From Zygnema cylindricum (lineage: Eukaryota > Streptophyta > Zygnematophyceae > Zygnematales > Zygnemataceae), in assembly GCA_037447655.1 (NCBI GenBank), contig JBBHKE010001538.1:186001-250000 (forward strand): DNA of 64,000 bases, given 5' to 3'. How positions within the stretch are numbered: position 1 is the stretch's first letter; the number at the start of each line of letters is the position of its first letter. The notes under the pieces are model-generated. The model made no database searches. It was not told where the DNA came from and saw nothing but the letters and a program-made list of their open reading frames with translations. The translations under genes were made by a program, and so were the position numbers. This document shows positions 45,357-58,252 of this stretch, piece after piece.

Positions 45357-45596
45357 GTGCAAGAAAATAGTCAAGTCTGATATTATAGAAAGAACGATGG
45401 AAAAACCATCAAAGTAAAAAGGGGTAAAAAAAAGAAAAAGCACATTAAAAGACTGCAATAGCCAAAAATTAAAACAAAACAAAACAAACAAATGAGGAAA
45501 CCAAAAACACTGGGCCAACTAGCAAGGCTAAACAAAATACCAAAGATGAGTAGACAAAAAATAAAAAAACCACTCTACATGATGCCCCACAACCCT

Positions 45597-45790
45597 AAAA
45601 AGCTAAATTCCACACACCGAAGATTGTGGATGTGGACTGGATGTCGAGGAGGAATATCTGGGAGGCCCCGCCTATCATCCGCCAACGTTCTTCGACGGAG
45701 AAGGGCCGCAGCTTGAGCTCGTTGAAGGGCAATTGATACACGCTGACGGTAAAAAGCAACGAGAAGACTTGGGGGAGGACCTGTTGGAAC
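45597..45790 (-). pseudogene. Relic of a non-LTR retrotransposon reverse-transcriptase C-terminus
   Basis: One minus-strand frame reads YRQRVSIALQRAQAAALL followed by DDRRGLPDIPPRHPVHIHNL, a motif typical of the C-terminal end of plant/charophyte LINE polyproteins. The same DDRGL..PxHxVHI pattern occurs in the relic at 62.5 kb. It is a fragment only; I could not extend it upstream. Confidence 0.6.
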
Positions 45791-46100
45791 CCTGGATTCA
45801 AAAATTTTCTTAGCACAGTTGCGGAGAAAATCATTGAAAGACTATTCCAAATAACCAAAAATCTTAGTAGCAAATGGAACAAATTGGTCCGCTGGGTCTC
45901 GGTGAGCGTAATCCATTTCCTTAGAAAATAAGGACGAATGTTTTTGTGCTTAGTTTTTGTGATTTTTTTGGTTAATTCAATTGTTATGCACATACGCGCT
46001 AGAGATACGCAAATCAATGGGAATCTCAAAGGAATCTCAAAAGATCCAATCAATATGATTAAAGTGTCAAACGCACGGTATTGTGGAGGAAATAAAAATA

Positions 46101-46104
<4 letters not shown>

Positions 46105-46142
<38 letters not shown>
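46105..46142. repeat. AT dinucleotide microsatellite
   Basis: A run of about 18 TA/AT units in intergenic sequence between the LINE relic and the Harbinger-like element. Confidence 0.95.
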
Positions 46143-46145
<3 letters not shown>

Positions 46146-46338
46146 GTCAAAAATCAGGAATCTCGAGATTTTATTGTCACAAAGCATGCGAACCCTAGAT
46201 TCCATGGTCATCGTCAACACTTTCAAAAAGTGCCTTTTAAAATTTCGTAAGAGTCGACAAATGCTAACTATTAATCATGTTTTGTACTTTTGACCGTTTA
46301 ATCTATCGCGTTCTTTTTCTATCTAACCTCTTCACTAA

Positions 46339-48156
46339 GGGTATGTTCCCATGTGTTAATGTAAGGGTTTTTTTTATTTTTGTCGTCCAACACAGCCTGC
46401 AGCGAGAAAATCTTCTGCCGTACAAAAAAAAAGTGAAAACCATAATACAATTTGTGCCATCGTGAATCTTGGAATATACTGCTTTTCGCCTTGTTAAGGT
46501 AATTTCGCATATGCTAAAGTTACAGTTATTTTATGTCGCTTACCTCCATAGCTTAGAAAAAAACGAGAAAATCCGCAGCCGTACCAAGAAATTGAAATTA
46601 CCGCCGTACAAGTTGCGTTACCTTGAAACTTTACATGTACTAGAGTTTGTCGTCTAGAGTGATGCAGTTTGTCGTCTAGCGCATTTCGACCCAATTTCGC
46701 ATCCTTTCAACTCATCTTCAAATTTTTTATAAAATCACCTCGCGAGGTGATTTTAAATAAAGTTCCCTAGGGTGAGCGAATAGGCAGATGTTGTCACAGG
46801 TGTCAGAAGTTTTTGAATTTTTTTTGCCCGTAGTACCACAAAAAAAACCTACAACACGTTTCCAGCTTGTGGGTGACTTTTTTCCGTGCACTTCTTTCCG
46901 TACAGGGGCCGTGGAGGGGGTATAGACCAACGGACGCCATTTCGCAAAAGCGAAGTCCATGAGGGCACTTCTCTCTCTCTCCCGCTCTCACTACCGCGTA
47001 TCTCACAAATCTTGCAATGAAAAACGTCAATAATTGTATCAGATGTAAGATCTTTAAAAACGTTTTTTTTTTATTATGTTTGGGCATATTTTGATGGCTA
47101 TTAGAGTGAGAAAATACTTAAAAACAAATTCGTTAAACCATGGCGGAGATTTTAGAAGTTGTGATGTCGACGCTGTGATAATTTGAGCGTGACTTCAAGA
47201 TGTCACAAACCCTAAACATCTACGATGTCACAAGTAGCTAGATGTCTACAATCGTCACTATTTTGTAAAAGTCATCAGTTGTCGCGAGTTTTGTAGTCGT
47301 CTACAACCGTCTCAAATTACACCCACGTCTACATCCGTCACAATCTTAAGTAACGACTTTATTTCTTTACATTCGAATGCTCTGAAAGTAGTACGGAGAA
47401 TCCTCGCTAAAAACAAAGTTACAATACTAAAGCTTGAGTTACATGCGAAAGTACCTTTATTTTCGACCCACTGCCACGTCAAGAAGCGTCATCTTCACAC
47501 TTTAACTGAAAACGACTCTTGAGTTGTTTTTGTTTAAAGTAACATTTGACAAAAGAATATGATTATGAGTTGGCAACTGTTGTAAAATTTCAAAAACTTA
47601 AAAAAAAAAACGAGAGTACACAAAAAAAGATTTGCAACCTGTACGAAACCTTTTTCGTACAGGGGCCGCAAAGGGGTCTCGAGCAACGGATACGATTTGG
47701 CAAAAGCAAAGTCCGTAAAGACGCCTCCTTTCCTCTCCCTCGAGTGAAATACAACAATATTGGTATGCAATAAAAGAGTTTTGGAAAATGATTCTTCTCA
47801 ATACCTTTGGGTATATTTTGATGACAAATCGAGTGAGAAAAGTTAAGAACACAAAATCGAGAAGCCATGGCCGAAAGTTCTTCATTAATGACGGCGACGT
47901 TAGCACAAGTGAGCATGACCTTGTAACATCGCAAAACCCCAAGCATCTGCAATGTCACATAAAACTAGACGTTTACAACCGTCTCTATTTTGTAAATTTC
48001 AAAAATTGTCGCGAGTTTTGTAATCGTCCACGGCCGTCGCATTCTAAAGTAACGATTCCGTTTTCGAACATAGGAATACTTTGAAAAGCATTACATGTAC
48101 TCTTCACTAAAGAACAAAGTAACTAGACTAAGTTACGGTCACAAGAGAACACACCC
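46339..48156. mobile_element. Harbinger-like element, copy H2 (composite or internally duplicated)
   Basis: The left end GGGTATGTTCCCATGTG and inverted right end GGGTGTGTTCTCTTGTG agree at 14 of 17 positions and are flanked by TAA (46336-46338, 48157-48159). Interior modules around GTACAGGGGCCG and CAAAAGC occur twice (about 46900 and 47660), so it may be two elements fused or an internal duplication. No transposase is recognised. Confidence 0.6.
46730..46755. repeat. 26-bp perfect palindrome in H2
   Basis: Half-site TAAAATCACCTCG plus its complement. It shares its central 22 bp with 17761-17782 in H1. Confidence 0.9.
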
Positions 48157-48354
48157 TAACTACATGAACTTTAAGGGTGTGTGGCTTTGATTCACAAAAG
48201 TATAAGTGTCTTATTTTATGCTCCTCCCTTAAAGGGCATGTTCCCATGTGATAAAGTAAGATATTTTTATTCTGTTGTTTTCTTCCAAAAATTAGCCCTC
48301 AACGATAAAATCTTCATCCGTACCCAAAAAAAAAAATACCATGGTATAGTTTGC

Positions 48355-49194
48355 TGTTGTTTTGAAAACCTTTAGTCCTCTCTGTATCTCGTGTGTGAAA
48401 AAGAGATTCCGGACTTAGTTGTTTTTGTGTGCAGGCTGATTTGTCGTAGAAAGGTGTTAGTGTGGTATGTGATTCCGAAAGGAGTACACGGGTTGAGTAA
48501 ACTCAAGGCACACGTGTTCGTCCGTGGGGAAGTCAAGATTGTGTGTTCCGGATGATGAAAAGTACAGTTTCGTTTGGGGACCGAGTTTACACGTGGAGGT
48601 TCATCTTCGGTGATGAAAGAATGCGCGGACGGCGGACGGAGTCCGCCGTCATTTTTGGAGGAGGAATTTTGACTGCATCGTCATTTCAGCGGGCAAACTT
48701 TGACCCGTCATTTCAGCGGGCAAACTTTGACCGCGTACTATTTCATTTTAGCGGCTGTTAGTTTTAGGTTGTCGTAAATATTTGTCTACGGTTGACGGCG
48801 GGGTTTTGTTTTGATAAATTATAGTGTACCGGTCGACCAACGGTGTAGACCACCTGCAGGTTTACTTGTATATATAGGACTTATAATATTTTGGAGTTAG
48901 GAATTCATTATATGCAAAAACTGCGAAGCAGTTTTTTGGGTGTCTTCGAATTACAAGATCATTGTGATCTTTGGGCAAAACCTTGTGAAATTCTGCATGT
49001 GGTTTCTTTGTTATATATTTTACATTGTGGAAAATTTGCAGACCTAGTTTATATCTGGTTTGCTTGGGGCTTCATTGTGAATTTGGTCTTTTGTGGGTTT
49101 TTTCTGTGAGAGTTTCCTCTTTGGTATTGATTATTATGGCAACTGCCGATGCTTCTTCCTCTTCTTTCGGGGCACCAGTTGCCTCAGGAAAACA
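48355..49194 (+). repeat. 5' LTR of Copia element 1
   Basis: It begins TGTTGTTTTGAAAACC. Homology to the 3' LTR ends at 49139, just after the gag ATG (49137). By comparison with the other elements its true end is probably AACA at 49194, directly before a decayed primer site (GGTCATGTGCCC, 49195-49206). It contains a duplicated GCGGGCAAACTTTGACC segment. Confidence 0.75.
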
Positions 49195-52110
49195 GGTCAT
49201 GTGCCCACCCTCACGGATCCCTGTGTTTAATGGGCAAAAATATTTGTATTGGGCGGATTTAACTAAGTCTTACCTTAAGCAAGTGAAATTATACGATGTT
49301 GTTTCTGGTGTTCTTCCAAATACGGATCCGGATTTTGAAAAGAAAAATGAAGATGCTTTGCATGTTCTGAAATTAATCTTGTCGGAAGATTTGAATATGA
49401 CATTTATCAATATCTTTACGGCATCTGAAATATGGAAGGTTTTGAAGGAATCTTATGTGCTAGCTAGTGAGCAGAATGAGGTTCAAACTGTTGGAAAAAT
49501 TTGGGATTATAAGTATTCCGGGGGGGGGTATTACGGCAAAGGGAAGCGTGGAGTTAGTTTGTGACATCAATGGTCATGTTGTAAAAAGGACCTTGCATGA
49601 TGTTCTCTATATTCCAAAATTTAAGAAAAAAATGTTTTCCACTTCGGTGGCTGAAATGAAAGGATTTGAAATCTTGCACAAAAATGGGAAAAAGGTAGTA
49701 AGCAAAGATGGGAGAGTAGCCTAGGTAGGAACTAAAGGCCCAAACTTGTTGTACCGGATGGACTTGGCTAATGAAATTGACTTTGCATACTCCAGTGGCC
49801 TTCCGGAAAATGTTTTGTGGCAAAAGAGGCTGGGTCATGTTCATCATGAGAGACTTGTAAAATGGTAAAACAAAATACGATAGATGGTGTTAATTTAGGC
49901 CAAAATGAATCTCATGTATGTGATGGGTGTGCTTTGAGAAATCTTTATAAGTTACCCCTACCTCAGGCCGCGGATAACCGAGCTACGGATTTGCTACAAA
50001 TCATTCAATTGGATGTGTAGGGACCGATAAAAGTCCCTTCCCTCAGTGGCAGCCGGTTTTTGGTCAATTTTACCGATGACTTCTCTCGATACAGCAAGGT
50101 TTACTTTATGAAGGAGAAGAGTGAAGTGTTTACTCACTTTGAGCACTTTCGGGTTTGGGCGGAAAAGCTTCAAGGGAAGCCGATTCTCTCACTTCGGTCC
50201 GACAACGGAGGTGAATATATTTTTAATGCATTTTCAGATTATTTAAAAGAAAATGGCATTTCTCGGCAATTTATAGTTCCCTATAATCCGGAGCAAAACG
50301 AAGTATCGGAAAGACTCAACCAAACTTTAACGGAAAGTGCAAAATCTATTATGTTAGATAAAGGGATAGATTTCAAGTTTTGGGGTGAGGCTTTCTCTTG
50401 TGCTTCGTATTTAAGAAATAAAATAGAAACTAGAGCCGTGAAAGGGAAAACACCATATGAAGTGTGGACCGGAAAAAAGCCTAATGTTAGTCACTTCCGG
50501 GTTTTTGGGAGCAAATGTATTATTTTAGATAATCTCCCTATTTCTAAGCTTAGTCCGAAATCGGTTCCCGAGATTTTTATAGGATATGATGATGAGTTCG
50601 TAGGCTTAGAGTATACAATACAGATAGAAAAAATCTTCAAGTTGCTATGAATATTCAAGTTAAGGAAGAAAGTCAATCCGTTGATGTGTTTGGCATGACA
50701 GATTTAGAGAAAAATGCCAAAATCCAAGAATATGTAATTTTTGAGAGTGTTTTTTTTACATCTTCCACCACCTCTTCCTCATCTATTGATGGTGGAACAT
50801 CTCCTATTCCTACTCCGAACACTCTGGCTGCTCCACTTGTCCAGGATACTCGATCTCCTCCTCCACCTCCTCCACCTCCTCCTCCTCCTCCTCCTCATCC
50901 TCGGCAGCCACGTACGGTTCCGATAGATCCAGCCTCAGATTTTCCGGGGGGAAGAAGACAAAGCAGCAGGCTGCGAGGTGAACCGGTGGAGCATGGTCTA
51001 TTTTCCGCCAGCACAAAGGAACCAGTAACAATACAAGAGGCCTTTTCAGCTCCGGAAAAAGATCAATGGATCTCCGCGGCGAACGATGAAATGCGATCTA
51101 TAATGGAGGCTCACACTTGGGAGCTTGTGGAACTTCCGCCGGATCGAAAGGCCATCGGTTGTAAGTGGGTCTTTAAATTCAAGTTGAATCCCAATAATTC
51201 TATTGAAAGATATAAGGCTAGGCTTGTTGCAAAAGGCTACAGTCAAAAAGAGGGAATTGACTACAAAGATACCTTCTCTCCGGTTGTCCGGTTTCCAACT
51301 GTTAGAATTTTATTGTCTTTAGTGGCCATTGAGAATATGGAATTACATCAAATGGATGTTAAGACAACTTTCTTGCATGGAGATTTACAGGAAGTAATTT
51401 ATATGAAGCAACCTGAAATGCATGCAGAGAGCCGAAAAGAAAATATGGTCTGTAAGGTGTTGAAATCCTTGTACGGTCTTAAGCAAGCTCCGCGTCAGTG
51501 GAATCTGAAACTAGATGAGTTTCTAACCGGTCTTGGCTTTGTGAGGATTAGTTCAAATCACTCGATCTATGTTATGGAAGGGGGAGATGGGATTATTTAC
51601 ATTGTGGTATATGTAGATAATTTGCTGATGCTAAGTAAGTCATTAAAGGAGATTAATAAAATAAAGGCAACCTTGAATTCTAGATTTGAGATGAAAGATT
51701 TAGGGGAAGCGAAGTTCATTATTAGAATTCAAGTAGAAAGGGATAGAGATGGAAGAATAATCTATCTAACGCAACGGGAAGCAATTGGGAATGTGCTTGA
51801 GAAGTTCGGCATGGCAGAGGCAAAGGGAAGTGCCACTACAATGGAATTTAAGCAAAAAGTGGAAGGCATGGAGACCAATGGAGGAGTCATTTTTTATGAC
51901 ACCTTGGAATCAGGGGAGGCAGATTTTATGGACACCATTCCATACCGGCAGATCGTCGGCAGCCTAATCTACTTCATGAACTCTACGAGGTCGGACATTG
52001 CGGTAGCAGTTGGTGCTTTGAGCCAGAGTTTGCAAAATCCGAGGAAAACAGATTGGGAGGCAGCAAAAAAATGTTTTTCGCTACCTTGCTGGGACATGGA
52101 ATCTTCGACT
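49137..52110 (+). pseudogene. Copia element 1 gag-pol relic, N-terminal part
   Basis: Gag begins MATADASSSS with RIPVFNGQKYLYWADL. A deletion at about 49520-49540 removes the CCHC knuckle and the protease active site. Integrase follows (FTDDFSRYSKVYF, LRSDNGGEY), then RT (GCKWVFKFK, YGLKQAPRQW). The catalytic box is YVDN (51610-51621) instead of YVDD, so RT is dead. Stops and frameshifts are scattered, for example TAG in LDV*GP and a shift in the A-run at about 52065-52071. The frame is cut at 52110 by element 2. Confidence 0.88.
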
Positions 52111-53117
52111 TGTTGTAATTTATAAATATTTATTCCAGTAAATAGGGGTAAAAATAAATTAGGATATTTTCCTAGCAGTCTACTATAATACTTACCTTTA
52201 TTAGCGTCACAGTAGCAAACAGTACAGTAGAGTGTATCGTACTTTTGCAAGGACACGTGTCGGCGAAATAACGTATGTAGGTTTTTTGGAGTGGCGCCCA
52301 CAGTCAGCAATACGAGTAAAACAGTTGACGACTCGATTCACATGATCGGACGAACAAGATCTGACCCAGGTATTCTGAAAACATATGGTACAGTTCGACG
52401 GTACCATCATCGATCAAATTTGCTCCAACGTACGCGATTCACGTGGGACCAAAAGCGTGATTCACGAGGGACCACAAGTGACGAAACACTCAGGTGCTTC
52501 GTACTACACGACGACATTCGACTGGACTTTAGCGATTACCGCTGACTAAGAATTTGGAACGTTTTGTGTACTGTTGCAACGTTTTGTGTACGGCTCAATA
52601 TCTGTAAATATCTGAATAACATTGATTTGTAGTTTAGTGTAATAAAAAATAGTGTTCCATAAATCAGGTTTTTAGAAAAATAATAATTAGGGTTTTAAGG
52701 TATAGTGACGCACAGGTAGGATGCTTTGAATTTAGTCTGGATAATAACCGTAGTAACGGTTACCCGAATTAGTGTAGAGTAATAGATACACATTACGAGT
52801 ATATAACTTAGGGCTTAGCCAATTTTGTAGTATCCAGTTTTGGGAATATAATTTTATGAGGTCAATTTTGGGGAAACTTTCAAACATCATATCTTATGGT
52901 TTACTAAGTCATTTGGGCTGCAATTTTGGAAATTGTGAGTTTACTGTATTGTGTATTGCTGTGGCAAGTTTGAGGCATATTGGCTTTTTGAGTCATATTT
53001 TGTGTCAGTTCAAATTTGGCTGTTGAGTAGGTACTTTGATAGCTTTTGTTGTTTTTCCATGTCTACTTCCACTACTACTGCTTGTCCTCCTCCTACGACT
53101 GTAGTTGTAGAACAATA
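52111..53117 (+). repeat. 5' LTR of Copia element 2
   Basis: About 1 kb, homologous to 57236-58247. It includes the gag start ATGTCTACTTCC (53059) 59 nt before its end. It is followed at once by GGATATGGGCC (53118-53128), one mismatch from the primer site of the intact element. Confidence 0.88.
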
Positions 53118-56100
53118 GGATATGGGCCTTTTGTGAAGAATTCCTATCTTCAATGGCCAAAAGTATGCTTACTGGGCGGCGATGGTTGAATCGTCGTTTG
53201 AAACTGTTGACTTATTAGGGGTCTTGGATGGCTCCCCTAATGAAACATATCCAACTTGGGCGAAAAAGAATTCAATGGCAAAGAACACTCAAATTCTTTG
53301 TATTTCAGAAAATTTGGTCATGTCTCGACTAAAAATGAAGAAGGCGAGCGAGAATTTGGACATCACTGAAATCCGCTTTTTAGAAAGCGAATGTTCAAGA
53401 GGAGCTCTTGGTGGTTGGAAAAATTTGGGGATACAAATACTCGGGGGGACTATGGTTGAGTATTGTGACAATTTTCGTGCACTCATTGATACTCATTCTT
53501 CTGTTGGGGGGTCATTTCTTAAGTTTCAATAGGCAGCCTTGCTTATTAGAGGTCTCCCTAGTAGCATGAAAGGTGTGTCTGTTCAGTTAGAAAGTCATGA
53601 TAAAGCTAGCTGGTAATTTCAGTTAGCATGTAATCTTATATTCGAGGAAGAGACTAATACTAAACTCCTTGAAGAAGAAGGAAAGGTTGAAGCTTTTTCC
53701 ACACACTTTAACAAAAGAAATCAGATTAATCAGAACAAGAGTCAAGTTAACTAAATTTAGAATCAGTTTACTCGGTATAATGAGAGGCAAAATAAGTCAT
53801 CTTCTACTACTTCCTTTTATTGTTCTGAGAAGGGTCATAGATACAGGTATTGTCCTAAGCTGAAAAAGGCTAATGAGACAGGTTTATACAGGCCAGGTTG
53901 AAAGCAAAGCCAATATCATAGCGGCTTCTCTGGGAATCCTCCCCGTGGAAATGCTATTTTTTCAGCTTCTGCAACTGATGCAAATGAGTCTTTAAGCTTC
54001 AATGAGACAGAGGATGCATAATTCTTTGCTATGGTAGCAACCATGGAGGGTCCTAAGGATGCAGGATTGATCATGGACACGGGAGCATCTGCCCACATGT
54101 GTTGGAACAAGGCGGCTTTTACGAATCTGCAGCAAACATCTCCAAAGAGTATTTACTATGCTTGTGGCATGAGTGTTCAAACCTCAACTCAGGGTGATGT
54201 ATCTTTGATGGTAGATGTGGGGGGAAAGTCGGTAGAAATAACCCTTCACAATGTTTTATTTGTTCCAGACTTTAAAAAAAATCTTTTTTCTACATCATTA
54301 ATGGAGAGCAAAGGCTTTGAAGTCATTCTGAAAGAAGGTAGACAAGTTATTAGCAAGAAAGGGAAAGTAGCAGTAATAGGAACTAGAGATGCTAGCAAAA
54401 TGTACTGGATAGACATGGCTGAATATAAAGAAAATGATGTTCTCTACTATAGTGTCCAATCGGATAATGAGTTGTGGCATAAAAGATTATGACATATGAA
54501 TTATGATACCCTTAAAAAAATGGTGAATTCGGGAAAAGTTGAGGGAGTTTCTCTCAGTTCCCATCTTATAAAATCATGTGATTGTTGTTCAATTGGCAAG
54601 ATCCACAAATTGCCATTTCCACAAGAAACAGACCACAGATCAGAGAAAAATATGTAGCTAATTCATTCTGATGTTCTCGGTCCTTCACAAGTGGCTTCGG
54701 CTGAAGGTGTCCACTATATGGTTACATTTACAGATGATTACTCGAGATATACCAAAAATGACTTCATGCAACATAAAAGTGAAGTGTTTTATCACTTTAA
54801 ACACTACAAAGTGTGGGCGGAAAAGCTTCATAGAGTTCCAATATTGGCGCTAAGATCGGACAACGGGGGAGAATACACATCGAAGGAATTCGGAGAGTTT
54901 CTCCTTCAAGAAGGTATCAGTCACAATCTTACAGTTCTATATACACAGGAGCACAATGGTGTGTCTGAGAGATTAAATAGGACAGTGACCGAAAGTGCTC
55001 GGTCCATGCTTGCAGATAAAGGGCTAGATTTGAAATTCTGGGAAGAAGCACTTAATTGCGCTATTTATATTAAGAATAGAATTGCTTCTAAATCTATTAG
55101 CACTACACCTTTTGAGCTTTGGACAAGAGAAAAACCTGATGTAAGTCACTTCAAGATCTTTGGGAGCAAGTGTTTTAATCTAGATACTTCATAGGATAGA
55201 TAGAAAATGGATACAAAGAGCTTACCAAGAATTTTCATGGGGTATGATGATAATGCAAAAGGTTATAGAGTTTTTGTATTTGAGAAACAGAAAGTGGTTA
55301 TCTCTAAAAATATCCTGATTAAAGATGAGATGGACTCGGTTGACTCTTTTCAAGTGCCAGACAAGAATATGTCATTTTTCACCACACGCATCGGGTTTAC
55401 TTTCCACTGCCAAATATGACTACTCTTCTTTCAGTTCCCTTAATGACTTCAGAGGAGACTTCACAACAAGTTCCAGCTCACGTAGAACAAACTGTTACAG
55501 AACAATTCGCGGAACAGCAAAGGCAGTCAAATCGGAGACTGCCAACAACTACAGCCTCAGAATTTCTGAAGGGAAAGAGATCTAGCAGCCGTCTGCAAGC
55601 AAGCTCTCACATTGCTTTTTTTGCAGCTACAGAGGAGCCTCTAACAATTCAGCGGGCCTTTTCATCACCCAAAAAAAATCCTTTGATTGAGGCGGAGAAC
55701 GATGAAATAAAATCTATTATGGAGGCACAGACGTGGGAGCTGGTCGATCTTCCCCCCAGGCAGAAAAGCCATCGGCAGCAAATTGGTATTCAAGGTGAGG
55801 TTGAACCCGGACAACACCATTGAAAGGTATAAGGCCAGACTAGTGGCCAAGGGGTATAATCAAAAAGAAGGTATTGATTTTGAAGAAACCTTCTCTCCAG
55901 TTGTTAGATTTCCTAGTGTCAGAATCTTGCTAAGTCTAGCGGCTATAGAAAATATAGAAATACAACAAATGAATGTTAAAACTGCTTTCTTGCATGGAGA
56001 ATTACAAGAGACCATCTACATGAAACAACCTGATATCTATGTAGAAATATGGTAGGAGGAATTGGTGTTCAAACTGATGAAATCTTTGTATGGGCTGAAA

Positions 56101-57212
56101 CAAGCCCCCAGGCAATGGATTTTGAAGTTAGATGAGTTTTTGACAGGGCTAGGTTTTAAGAGAATTAGCTCAGATCATTATGCATATGTTCTACAAGGGG
56201 AGGATGTGATAATTTACATTGTTGTATATGTGGATGATATATTATTAATAAATAAGTCCATGGATGAAATAAACCGCATTAAAGAGGCTTTAAGGTCTAG
56301 GTTTGAGATGAAGGACCTCGGAGAGGCCAAGTATATCTTAGGTATACAGGTAGAAAGAGACGGAAACAAAAGGTTGATTATGTTGACTCACAAAGAAGCA
56401 ATAGGTAACATGCTAGAAAGATATGAAATGAAAGATGTGAAAGGATCTATAACTCCCATGGAATTCAAGCACAAATTGGAAAGAATTGAGTCAGACTCAA
56501 GCATAATGGTTTGTGAGAATCTAGAGACAGGGGAGGAAGAGTTTATGGCTTTAAAGCCATATAGACAGCTAGTTGGAAGTCTTATATATTTTATGAACTC
56601 TACGAGACCCAACATTGCATCAATTGTGGGAGTCCTGAGTAGAAGTCTACAGAATCCTAAAAAGGTAGATTGGGAGGAAGCAAAAAGGGTGTTGAGATAT
56701 CTTGCAGGAACTCAAAATCTCAAGCTTATACTCAGAGGAGAAGAGGTGAATATACGGACATGAAGCGATGCTAGCTATGGAGACATGCCAAGCCGAAAAT
56801 CTACGACCGACTTTGTTTTGAAGATTGGAGATAGAACTTGCTGATTGAGTAGCAAATTACAAAAGGTTATAGCTCAATCCACAATGGAGTCAGAATATAT
56901 GGCAGCAGCTTCCCCCCTCAAGGAGCTCTTATGGGTCAAGTCCATTTTACAAGAACTTGGGTTTATGCAAACTGGTCCTCAAGCTATCTGGTGTGACAAC
57001 CAGGCAGCCATTGCAATTGCCTCTAACCCCAACCATCACTTTAAGAGCAAACACATGGATGTTAGACTTCACTTTGTTAAAGAAAATTTTTTGCAAAATT
57101 CGTTTAACTTTGTTATTTACCGGATGAGAAGATGGTGGCTGACATGTTAACAAAAGCCCTTTTTTCTCCTAAGTTAAAGTTTTGCATAGATGCTATTGGA
57201 CTAAGTGAGTAA
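53059..57212 (+). pseudogene. Copia element 2 gag-pol relic
   Basis: Domains in order over several frames: Gag (RIPIFNGQKYAYWAAM), zinc knuckle with its first Cys lost (SFYCSEKGHRYRYC), protease MDTGASAHM, GAG-pre-integrase LWHKRL, integrase (FTDDYSRYTK, LRSDNGGEY, NGVSERLN), RT (YVDDILL intact at about 56230), and RNase H (SDASYGD, QSTMESEYMA). It ends near 57212. More than ten in-frame stops are present, nearly all at positions where CAG, CAA or TGG is expected. It is a TNT1/Tork-like relative of element 1. Confidence 0.88.
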
Positions 57213-57235
57213 CTGAGTCTAAAGCTTTAGGGGAG

Positions 57236-58247
57236 TGTTGTAATTTATAAATCTTTATTTTAGTAAATAGGGGTAAAAATAACTTAGGATATTTTCCTAG
57301 TAGTCTACTGTAATACTTTTCTTTATTAGCGTTACAGTAGCAGATAGAACAGTAGAGTGTGTATCGTACTTTTGCAGAGACACATGTCGGCGAATAAAGG
57401 TATGCACGCTTTTAGGAGTGGCGGCGATAGTCAGCTATACGTGTGAAACAGTTGACGATTCGATTCACATGATCGGACGAACGGGATCTGACCGAGGTAT
57501 TCCGGAAACATATGGTACGGTTTGATGGTACTATCATCGATCGAATTTGCTCCAACGGACGCGATTCACCCGGGACCAGAAGCGTGATTCTTGAGGGACC
57601 TGAAGCGTGATTCGCATGGGACCACAAGTGACGAAGCACTCATGTGCTTCGTACTACACGATGACATTCGGCTGGACTTTAGCGATTACCGTTGACTAAG
57701 CATTTGGAACGTTTCGTGTACGGCTCAATATCTGTAAATATCTGAATAACATTGATTTGTAGTTTAGTGTAATAAAAAATATTGTTCCATTAATCAGGTT
57801 TTTAGAAAATAATAATTAGGGTTTTAAGGTACATTGACGTACAGGTAGGATGCTTTGTTGTTAGTCAGGATAATAACCATGGTAACGGTTACCCAAATTA
57901 GTGTAGATCAATAGATACACACTGTGAGTATATAACTTAGGACTTAGCCAATTTTGTAGTATCCAGTTTTGGGAATATGATTTTATGAGGGCAGTTTTTA
58001 GGGAAACTTCCAAACATCATATCTTATGGTTTACTAGGTCATTTGGGCTGCAATTTTGGGAATTGTCAGTTTAATTTATTTTGTATCACATTGGAAAATT
58101 TGAGGCATATTGGCTTTTTGAATCATATTTTGTGTTAGTTCAAATTTGGCTGTTGAGTTGGTACTTTGATAGCTTTTGTTGTTTTTCCATGTCTACTTCC
58201 ACTACTACTGCTGGTCCTCCTCCTCCAATTGTGGTTGTAGAACAACA
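57236..58247 (+). repeat. 3' LTR of Copia element 2
   Basis: Homologous to 52111-53117 over its full length, including the final 59 nt with the duplicate gag ATG at about 58188. It shows a local duplication of a GCGTGATTC-GGGACC unit relative to the 5' copy. Confidence 0.9.
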
Positions 58248-58252
58248 CTACT

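Larger units (their letters stand above)
52111..58247 (+). mobile_element. Decayed Copia element 2, nested in element 1
   Basis: LTRs 52111-53117 and 57236-58247 start TGTTGTAATTT. The 3' LTR ends CAACA. Flanking 5-mers CGACT (52106-52110) and CTACT (58248-58252) agree at four of five positions, and removing the element rejoins the RNase H region of element 1. The LTRs differ at many sites, so the insertion is old. The polypurine tract AAAGCTTTAGGGGAG precedes the 3' LTR. Confidence 0.9.

Noticed and set aside
52207-52545. Short ORFs on both strands in Copia element 2 LTRs
   Set aside because: They lie wholly in the LTR, are not preserved between the two LTR copies and have no domain.
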